In this document: in pieces, positions 9,037-15,895 of the stretch
Position numbering within the stretch: position 1 is the stretch's first letter
Layout of the letters: every line of letters starts with the position of its first letter
Assembly (NCBI GenBank): GCA_964531735.1
Contig: CAZHGD010000111.1
Coordinates: 1-25,026 of the forward strand
Reading direction: 5' to 3'
Source of the DNA: CAZHGD01 sp964531735
GTDB taxonomy: Bacteria; Armatimonadota; UBA10988
Length of the DNA stretch: 25,026 nucleotides
Position numbers and translations under genes: made by a program
The notes under the pieces: generated by a model
What the model saw: only the letters and a program-made list of their open reading frames with translations
Databases searched by the model: none
Told to the model about the DNA's origin: nothing

Positions 9037-9059
9037 ACGGGAGGTAAGCCGAGGTCACT

Positions 9060-11429
9060 ATGCTGCAAGGACTATCATTCAACGAGCAGATCATGATTTG
9101 GTGCGTCCTAGGCGTCGCCATACTTGGTCTGCTGTACGCCCTGTACTTGCGCGCCGAGGTGCTCCGCGAGGACGCCGGCGACGCCGAGATGCAGAAGGTC
9201 TGGGGCGCCATCCGCGACGGCGCCGACGCCTATCTGAAGAAGCAGCTCGGGGCCATCACGCCGCTGATCCTCGTGCTGACCGTGGCGCTGTTTGCGTCTG
9301 TGTACATTGTGCCGCCGTCTCCCGAGGCCATGGAGCGCTTCGCCGGCCAGGACAGCGAGACGGTCAAGCTGATCATCGGCGTGGCCCGCGCCATCGCGTT
9401 CGTGATGGGTGCGGTCTTCTCGCTGCTGGTGGGTCAGCTCGGCATGCGCATGGCCGTGGCGGGCAACGTCCGCGTGGCGGCGGCTTCGCGCCGCAGCTTC
9501 GGTGACGCCCTCCGCATCGCCTATCGCGCGGGCACCATCACCGGCATGCTGACCGACGGCCTGGGCCTGTTCGGCGGTACGATCATCTTCATCCTCCTCG
9601 GCATCGCGGCCCCCGACGCCCTGCTCGGCTTCGGCTTCGGTGGCACGCTGCTGGCGCTGTTCATGCGCGTGGGCGGCGGTATCTTCACCAAGGCCGCCGA
9701 CGTCGGCGCCGACCTGGTTGGTAAGGTCGAGGCCGGCATCCCCGAGGACGATCCCCGCAACCCGGCCGTGGTGGCCGACCTGGTGGGCGACAACGTGGGT
9801 GACTGCGCCGGTATGGCGGCGGACATCTTCGAGTCCTACGAGGTGACCATCGTCTCGGGCCTGATCCTCGGCTTGGCCCTGTACCACTCCACCGGGCACA
9901 TCGCCTGGATCGTCTATCCGCTGGTCGTCCGTGGTATCGGCGTGCTCTCGTCCATCATCGGCACCTACGTCGTGAAGGGCGGCCCGGGCAAGAGCGGCGA
10001 CGCCATGAAGGCCATCTTCAAGGGCTTCCTGTCGTCCGCGGCCATCTCGGTGGTGCTGTTCGGCCTCGCCGGCTGGTGGTACCTCGGCCAGGCGACGAAC
10101 AAGACCGGCGACCCGATGCCCGGTGGTTGGTGGCGCACGCCGCTGGCCGTGGCCGTGGGCGTGTTGCTGGCCATCTGCATCGACCGCCTGACCGAGTACT
10201 TCACCGGCACGCACACCGAGCCGGTCCAGTCGATCAAGCGGGCGGCGGACACCGGTCCGGCGACGCTGATCCTCGGCGGCATCTCGGTCGGCTATGAGTC
10301 GGCTGTGTGGTCGACCCTGATCATCGCGGTGACCATCGGTCTGTCCATCGTCATCTTCGGCACCATGCCGGGTGCGGCGGGCGCCGAGCAGATCACCTAC
10401 ATTCTCTACGGCGTGGCCATGGCCGGCATCGGCATGTTGACCCTGACGGGCAACAACGTGGCCATGGACTCCTTCGGCCCGATTGCGGACAACGCCAACG
10501 GCATCGGTGAGATGGCTTGGCACGGCCGCGAAGATCAGGCCACGAAGGACGCCCAGCAGATCATGGCCGACCTGGACGCGGTGGGAAACACCACCAAGGC
10601 CATCACCAAGGGCGTGGCCATCGGCTCGGCCGTCATCGCGGCCGTGTCGCTGTTCGGCTCGTTCCTGGTGGACGTCTCCCGCGCTCAGGACACCCTGAAC
10701 AAGCTGGCCGTCGAGAACGGTGAGGCCGTCAAGTTCGGCCGGCTGATCCTCGAGACCGGTATCCGCGTCGACAAGCCGATGGTCTTCGTCGGCATGTTGG
10801 TCGGCGGCTGTCTGCCGTGGCTGTTCTCGTCCTTCGCCATTCAGGCGGTGGCGCGCGCGGCCTCGCTGATCGTCGTCGAGTGCCGCCGGCAGTTCAAGCT
10901 CGGCGTGCTGGAAGGCAAGGTCGCTCCGGACTACCGGAACGCCGTCGCCATCTCGACCGCGGCCGCTCAGAAGGAACTCGTCAGCTTGGCGCTGCTCGGC
11001 GTCATCAGCCCGATCCTGATCGGTCTGATGCTCGGCGTCGCCGCGCTGGGTGGCTTCCTGGCCGGTATCATCATCTCGGGTCAGCTCCTGGCGGTGTTCA
11101 TGAACAACGCCGGTGGCGCCTGGGACAACGCCAAGAAGCTCATCGAAGACGAGCCGAAGGACCCGGAGAACAACCTCGGCAAGGGCTCCGAGCGGCACAA
11201 GGCCGGTGTGGTCGGTGACACCGTTGGTGACCCGATGAAGGACACCGCCGGTCCGGCCCTCAACCCGATGATCAAGGTCGTCAACCTGGTCTCGGTCATC
11301 GTGGCCCCGATCGTGGTCCAGTACAACGAACCGAGCCTCGGTGTCGTGGTGGCGATCGTGCTCCTGATCGGCGTGCTCTACTGGGCCGTCGCCAAGAGCA
11401 AGGCGCCGGCTCCCAGCATGACCGTCTAG
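9060..11429 (+). CDS. hppA: K+-independent proton-translocating membrane pyrophosphatase
   Basis: A 789-residue integral membrane enzyme that couples pyrophosphate hydrolysis to H+ export across the cytoplasmic membrane; about 15-16 hydrophobic segments are evident. The pyrophosphate/Mg site appears as DVGADLVGKVE, then DDPRNPAVVADLVGDNVGDCAGMAADIFE, PIADNANGIGEM, and near the C-terminus GDTVGDPMKDTAGPALNPMIK. In GNTTKAITKG, Lys513 and Thr516 occupy the positions that are Ala and Gly/Ala in K+-dependent enzymes, so this belongs to the K+-independent H+-pumping class. ATG 9060 has GAGGT at 9051-9055 and GGGAGG at 9039-9044. It is transcribed alone from the promoter at 8901-8928 with a structured leader and ends at a palindromic hairpin. 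Length is ordinary for bacterial enzymes. Confidence 0.97.
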   Translation: MLQGLSFNEQIMIWCVLGVAILGLLYALYLRAEVLREDAGDAEMQKVWGAIRDGADAYLKKQLGAITPLILVLTVALFASVYIVPPSPEAMERFAGQDSETVKLIIGVARAIAFVMGAVFSLLVGQLGMRMAVAGNVRVAAASRRSFGDALRIAYRAGTITGMLTDGLGLFGGTIIFILLGIAAPDALLGFGFGGTLLALFMRVGGGIFTKAADVGADLVGKVEAGIPEDDPRNPAVVADLVGDNVGDCAGMAADIFESYEVTIVSGLILGLALYHSTGHIAWIVYPLVVRGIGVLSSIIGTYVVKGGPGKSGDAMKAIFKGFLSSAAISVVLFGLAGWWYLGQATNKTGDPMPGGWWRTPLAVAVGVLLAICIDRLTEYFTGTHTEPVQSIKRAADTGPATLILGGISVGYESAVWSTLIIAVTIGLSIVIFGTMPGAAGAEQITYILYGVAMAGIGMLTLTGNNVAMDSFGPIADNANGIGEMAWHGREDQATKDAQQIMADLDAVGNTTKAITKGVAIGSAVIAAVSLFGSFLVDVSRAQDTLNKLAVENGEAVKFGRLILETGIRVDKPMVFVGMLVGGCLPWLFSSFAIQAVARAASLIVVECRRQFKLGVLEGKVAPDYRNAVAISTAAAQKELVSLALLGVISPILIGLMLGVAALGGFLAGIIISGQLLAVFMNNAGGAWDNAKKLIEDEPKDPENNLGKGSERHKAGVVGDTVGDPMKDTAGPALNPMIKVVNLVSVIVAPIVVQYNEPSLGVVVAIVLLIGVLYWAVAKSKAPAPSMTV

Positions 11430-11445
11430 GACGGCTGCGTAGCCA

Positions 11446-11481
11446 GCGAGGCGGGGAGCGCGGCCGCGCTCCCCGCCTCGC
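11446..11481. terminator. 36-bp perfect palindrome after hppA
   Basis: The two 18-bp halves are exactly complementary (11446-11463 with 11464-11481); as RNA it forms a 16-bp stem with a GGCC loop. It starts 16 bp after the hppA stop. The downstream run GCTTTGGGG is a poor U-tract. It most likely ends the hppA transcript. Confidence 0.65.
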
Positions 11482-11497
11482 GCTTTGGGGTGCCCGT

Positions 11498-11526
11498 TTG
11501 GCGCGGAACGGGCGATGCGCTACCAT
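11498..11526 (+). promoter_or_regulatory. Putative promoter of the PLP decarboxylase gene
   Basis: TTGGCG (11498-11503) and TACCAT (11521-11526) are 17 bp apart, four of six matches each. Transcription would begin about 20 nt before the ATG at 11553. GGAG at 11543-11546 is the ribosome site. Confidence 0.4.
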
Positions 11527-11552
11527 CGACACCGTGCCCGCAGGAGTGACCC

Positions 11553-13010
11553 ATGTCCGAGACCGCTGGTTCGCTGGCCGCCGCCCTCGACGCCGAGACC
11601 TTCCGCGCCCTGGGCCACCGGCTGGTCGACCACCTCGCCGCGCACCTGCAGGCGGCGACTGCCGGCGCCGACCTGCCGGTGCTGCCGTGGGTCGAGCCCG
11701 ATGACCAGGTCGGCCGCTGGCCGGCCGACTTCGCCGGCGGCGCCGACGCCATGGCCCTGCTCGAGCGCATCGTCGAGGGCTCGAACCATCTGCTGCACCC
11801 GCGGTACGTCGGTCACCAGGTCACGCCGGGCTTGCCGCTGGCGGCGCTGTGCCATTTCATGGCCACGTTCCTGAACAGCGCCACGGCGGTCTACGAGATG
11901 GGTCCCGTGGCGACCGCCATGGACCGCGTGGTGGCCCGTTGGCTCGGCGGACACCTCGGCTGGCCGGCGGGCCGCGACGGCCTGTTCGTCTCGGGCGGCT
12001 CACTGGGCAACCTGACGGCCCTGCTGGCCGCGCGGCAGGCCAAGGCCGGTTTCGACGTCTGGTCGCAGGGTGAAGCCGGCGGCACGCCGCTGGCGGTGCT
12101 GGTCGGCGCGCAAGCGCACTACTCGGTGGCGCGCGCCCTGCAGATCATGGGCATTGGGCAGACGGGCGCCGTGCCGGTGCCGGTGGATGACCACTACCGT
12201 CTCGATCCGGCGCAACTGCCCGCGGCCAAACGCGCCGCGGAGGCGGCTGGTCGCCAGGTCATTGCGGTGGTGGCCAGCAGTTGCTCCACGGCCACCGGCG
12301 CGTTCGACCCGTTGGCGCCCATTGCCGACTTCTGCGAGCAGCACGACTTGTGGCTGCACGTCGACGGTGCGCACGGCGCGCCGGCGGCGTTGAGCGAGCG
12401 CTATCGCTCGCTGCTGGACGGCGTGGAGCGGGTCGACTCGGTGGTCTGGGACGCGCACAAGATGATGCTGATGCCGGCTCTGTGTACGGCGGTGCTGTTC
12501 CGCGATGGGGGCCGCTCGTTCGAAGCCTTTGCGCAGGAAGCCAGCTATCTGCTGCACCGGCGCGATCCGCGCGAGGAGTGGTACAACCTCTGTGGTCGCA
12601 GCTTGGAATGTACCAAACCGATGATGGCGGTGCCGCTCTACGTGGCCCTGGCGGTTCACGGCGAGGCCATGTTCGCCGAGCATGTCACCAGCCGGTTCGA
12701 CCTCGGCCGGCGGTTCGGCGACATGGTGGCGGCTGAGCCCGACTTCGCGTTGCCCGTGGCGCCAGCCTGCAACATCGTCTGCTTCCGCTATGAGCCGGCC
12801 GGTGCGGCCGACCTCGACGCGCTGCAGGCAGCCATCCGCCGCCGCATCCTGGCCGACGGACGCTTCTACCTGGTGCAGACGCGCCTGGCGGACCGTACCT
12901 GGCTGCGGGTGACCATCATCAACCCGTTGACCGACGAGTCACACCTGCGCGATCTGCTCGATCGGGTGCGGCAGACCGGTGATGACCTGCTGCGCGGCGG
13001 CGCCACCTGA
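11553..13010 (+). CDS. Group II PLP-dependent amino acid decarboxylase
   Basis: A 485-residue cytoplasmic fold-type I enzyme expected to remove the alpha-carboxylate of an amino acid to give an amine. The large domain has LFVSGGSLGNLTALLAAR (phosphate-binding SGGS/N-T region), QAHYSV, the PLP pyridine-binding Asp271 in HVDGAHG and the Schiff-base Lys303 in WDAHKMM. Most relatives of the glutamate/aromatic/2,4-diaminobutyrate type read D-x-HKW; here the residue after the lysine is Met. Substrate cannot be told from sequence; aromatic-L-amino-acid, diaminobutyrate and sulfinoalanine decarboxylases are all possible. ATG 11553 has GGAG 6 nt upstream. No partner gene is adjacent: the downstream gene is convergent and its stop codon directly abuts this one. 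Confidence 0.88.
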   Translation: MSETAGSLAAALDAETFRALGHRLVDHLAAHLQAATAGADLPVLPWVEPDDQVGRWPADFAGGADAMALLERIVEGSNHLLHPRYVGHQVTPGLPLAALCHFMATFLNSATAVYEMGPVATAMDRVVARWLGGHLGWPAGRDGLFVSGGSLGNLTALLAARQAKAGFDVWSQGEAGGTPLAVLVGAQAHYSVARALQIMGIGQTGAVPVPVDDHYRLDPAQLPAAKRAAEAAGRQVIAVVASSCSTATGAFDPLAPIADFCEQHDLWLHVDGAHGAPAALSERYRSLLDGVERVDSVVWDAHKMMLMPALCTAVLFRDGGRSFEAFAQEASYLLHRRDPREEWYNLCGRSLECTKPMMAVPLYVALAVHGEAMFAEHVTSRFDLGRRFGDMVAAEPDFALPVAPACNIVCFRYEPAGAADLDALQAAIRRRILADGRFYLVQTRLADRTWLRVTIINPLTDESHLRDLLDRVRQTGDDLLRGGAT

Positions 13011-15626
13011 TCAGCGGGTGAGCTCGAACCAGTGGCTCTGCTCCGTGCCAGTCAGCGTGACCTCGCTCCAGTCACCGGCGGTGGCGACCGGCAGCGCCAC
13101 GCCGTGGCGGCCGTCACCGGCCAAGGCAGTGGCGGCGGCGGGTCGCGGTCCGCGGAGGCGGATGCGGCCGACCACCGGCTCGGTGAGGAACGGCAGTTGG
13201 CCGCCCGGCGCTACCGCCCGCGCCAGGGCCGTCAGCAGTATCCGTCGCGACTGCGCGAGCGGTTGACCGTCGAGGCTGGAGGCGACCACCACCGCCTGCG
13301 GCGTGGTGACCTGGATCTCCAAGCCGGTCAGACGCAGCCGGTGACCGCCGATCCAGCCGATGGCCGCCTGACTGCGCGCGGTGTCGATCAACTGGATCCC
13401 ACGCACCCAGTCGCGCGTCACCTCGCCATTGTCCGAGACCACATAGGTCTGCCCGGCGGGGATGTAGTCGCCCTGCGCGTCGGTGATGGCCTCGGCGCCC
13501 GCCGGCGTGGGCGATTCCTTCAGCCAGGGCAGTTCGGGCACCGCGGGCAGGCCGATGGTCAGGCGACTGGTCTCGGCCAGCGTGCGGATGGTGGCGCTGG
13601 TGGCCGCGCTCAGACCGGCGTAGAACGTCTGCTCGCGGTTCAGCTTGAGGTGGTAGTGCTGCCGGCCGGCGGCGAGGTGCCCGGCGCGGAACGCCAGCGC
13701 GGCGGCCGGCGTGAGGCCGGTCAGCGCCGGATCGCTGAACGATGACCAAGTGCTGGCGCGGCTCGGTGAGGCCAACGGGTCCTGCGAGTAGTTGTAGATC
13801 ATCGGTGCATCCCAGCCTTGCCGGCTGGCCATGGCCGCGATCTGCAGCGGGGCGGTGAAGCGGTCGACGGTCGGGTAGGGCACGTTCCATTCGGTGACCG
13901 ACAGCGGTCTGCCGGCCACCTGGGCGGCGACGATCTCGGTGGCGAAGTTCACGCCGGCCCGCGGGTTCACCCCGAGCTCGCCGGCGCCGCCGTAGCTGTG
14001 GACGTCGATGATGCCGCCGCAGGTCAGTGCCGGCAGCGTGTAGATGCCGCCGCCACCCCAGTAGTTGGTGGTGGCGACGGGCACCTTGACGCCCAGGCCC
14101 AACAGGTGGTCGAGGAGGTTGCGGTTGAGGCGCTGCTCCACCTCGTTGAGGTACAGCTTGCTGGGCCCGTTCTCCCAGGTGCGCCAGGTCTGCTCGTAGG
14201 GCAGGCCGGTGCGCTGGCACCAGTCGCGGACGTCGGCGGTGAACACGGCGTGGTGCTTGGGGTTGCCCTTGTCGCCGAGCATCAGGTTGCCGAAGTGGTG
14301 GGTGACGTCGTTCTCGTTGGTGAGCAGCAGGCCCATCACCGCCGGCTCGTTCAGATAGGCCTGACCGGTGAAGCGATTGACGTGCCGCAGGTACTTCTCG
14401 TTGAACTCGCGCATCAGCGCCTGCAGGCCGCGGTTGTAGTAGCAGAAGCCCTTGCCCTCGCGGTTCTGGCGGGCCACCTCGTCGTAGCCGTCGATCCGGC
14501 CGAGGTCGGTGTCCACATCGCCGGGCTTGAACTCGCGGCCGACGTGCAGGTCGAGCCAGACGTAGACGCCCTGCTCCTTCAGCGCCTTGACCCAGTAGTC
14601 GAGGCGATCGAGCGCGCGTTCGTCCAGACGGCGCGAGTCGCTGCCGGACTTGTCGATCACGGTGGGCGACACCCAGCGCGTCGAGTCGTGGTGGTGCAGC
14701 CGCATCAGGTTGTACCCGAGCTGGGCGATGCGTCGCGCGTGCCGGTCAATCTGGTCGTTGGGCACGAACAGCGCGTAGGCCGCCAGATTGCCACCCCAGA
14801 AGCGCACCGGCGTGCCGTCGGCGAAGACCAGGTCGTCGCCGCGGGCCTGAACAAAGCCGTGTCGCCCGGCCGGCTTGTCGTTGAGGTCGCTGAGATCGAC
14901 CGGTGAGCCGTCGGCCGGCAGCGCATTGCGGTACCAGCGGCTGGTGTCGGTCGGGCCATACCGTTCGGCTGAGGTGGGCAGCACGGCGCCACCGGCGGGC
15001 AGGCTGACCGTCATGCGGATCTCGCGCGTCCCGACGGGCACGTCGCCGCCCAGGAGGAAGCAGCGGATGGTGTCCTTGCGGCCGCGCTCGAAGTAGCAGT
15101 TGGCCGCCGCCGGCTCGATCCGCACGGTGATGGCGTCGGTGCCCACCGCCCATCGCCAGCCTTGCTGGTCAGGCAGCAGTTCGGGTTCGCCTTTGAGCCC
15201 GGCCAGCGCCGGTGAGCCGAGCCGTGGGCCGAACTCCAGCGCCACCCCGGTGATGCCGGCCAGCGCGCGCGCGGCGGTCCAGGCCAACTGGTAGCGCGCC
15301 TCGCCGCCTTGGCGCTCGATGTGCCCCGACAGGCGCAGCCCGAGTGACTCCGCGGCACCGCGCACCGGTAGTTGGGTGCCTGCGGCCGGGCCCAGGCCGA
15401 CCTGCACGTCGGCCCACTGCCAGCCCTGGCCCCAGCCGACCCAGTGGCTGGTGACGATGGTGGCCTGCCGATAGCGCACCTCCGGCGCGCCGTCGTCGCC
15501 GATGACCAGTTCCCAGGTGGTGCCGGTGGCCGGCCCGAGGCCACCGACCGGCGCCACCGTGGTCTGGGCGCAGCCAGCGGTGACGAACGACAGGACGACC
15601 AGCAACGGCCTGAGCCGACGCGCCAT
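13011..15626 (-). CDS. GH-A-type glycoside hydrolase lipoprotein
   Basis: This 871-residue protein starts with a lipoprotein signal: Arg residues, a Leu/Val core and lipobox VTAG-Cys19, so it should be anchored to a membrane and act outside the cytoplasm. After a ~230-residue beta-rich N-terminal region comes a TIM-barrel domain (~255-640). It opens with FWGGNLAAYALF and NLMRLHHHD, has Glu438 in TNEND as likely acid/base and Glu579 in SVTEWN as likely nucleophile, and His543 in DVHSYGG. These are clan GH-A signatures (GH5-like, cellulase-type). The C-terminal ~200 residues look like a beta-sandwich. The start is supported by GGAG (15634-15637) 7 nt upstream. It lies 269 bp downstream of the SGNH hydrolase gene. 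Substrate is unknown. Confidence 0.87.
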   Translation of the reverse strand: MARRLRPLLVVLSFVTAGCAQTTVAPVGGLGPATGTTWELVIGDDGAPEVRYRQATIVTSHWVGWGQGWQWADVQVGLGPAAGTQLPVRGAAESLGLRLSGHIERQGGEARYQLAWTAARALAGITGVALEFGPRLGSPALAGLKGEPELLPDQQGWRWAVGTDAITVRIEPAAANCYFERGRKDTIRCFLLGGDVPVGTREIRMTVSLPAGGAVLPTSAERYGPTDTSRWYRNALPADGSPVDLSDLNDKPAGRHGFVQARGDDLVFADGTPVRFWGGNLAAYALFVPNDQIDRHARRIAQLGYNLMRLHHHDSTRWVSPTVIDKSGSDSRRLDERALDRLDYWVKALKEQGVYVWLDLHVGREFKPGDVDTDLGRIDGYDEVARQNREGKGFCYYNRGLQALMREFNEKYLRHVNRFTGQAYLNEPAVMGLLLTNENDVTHHFGNLMLGDKGNPKHHAVFTADVRDWCQRTGLPYEQTWRTWENGPSKLYLNEVEQRLNRNLLDHLLGLGVKVPVATTNYWGGGGIYTLPALTCGGIIDVHSYGGAGELGVNPRAGVNFATEIVAAQVAGRPLSVTEWNVPYPTVDRFTAPLQIAAMASRQGWDAPMIYNYSQDPLASPSRASTWSSFSDPALTGLTPAAALAFRAGHLAAGRQHYHLKLNREQTFYAGLSAATSATIRTLAETSRLTIGLPAVPELPWLKESPTPAGAEAITDAQGDYIPAGQTYVVSDNGEVTRDWVRGIQLIDTARSQAAIGWIGGHRLRLTGLEIQVTTPQAVVVASSLDGQPLAQSRRILLTALARAVAPGGQLPFLTEPVVGRIRLRGPRPAAATALAGDGRHGVALPVATAGDWSEVTLTGTEQSHWFELTR

Positions 15627-15709
15627 GCGGGTTCTCCGAACACGGCGCTATTCGGCCGGCAGCCAGCCGGCCCTTGTTGCCGGCCGGTTGCGCCCCGGCC
15701 CAACAGCAG

Positions 15710-15741
15710 CGACCTGCCGCGCGGCGCCGCGCGGCAGGTCG
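15710..15741. repeat. 32-bp perfect palindrome in a 269-bp spacer
   Basis: The halves 15710-15725 and 15726-15741 are exactly complementary and almost wholly G+C. A smaller inverted pair GCCGGC (15666-15671 and 15679-15684) lies beside it. No T-run follows on either strand. It is between the SGNH gene (ending 15896) and the GH-A lipoprotein (starting 15626), both leftward, so a terminator or processing hairpin between them is likely. The rest of the 15627-15895 spacer shows no supported gene. Confidence 0.6.
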
Positions 15742-15895
15742 TGGTTGCGGCGAACAGCCTACTGGTCGTTCAGGCGGCTCGCGGCCTCCGCGTAGCACCG
15801 GCTGCCAGCCTGTACTGCGCCCGACTCGGTGGGTGTCGGTCGCGGTTGGAATCGCTGTTCGGTTCTGTTGGCGGCCTAGCGACGCTGCTACTTGG

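Noticed and set aside
8935..9059. Fluoride or c-di-GMP riboswitch in the hppA leader
   Set aside because: The conserved cores of those riboswitches, as I know them, are not found.
9108..11198. Leftward open frame of 696 codons within hppA
   Set aside because: Asp/His/Gly-rich shadow of a well-conserved membrane enzyme.
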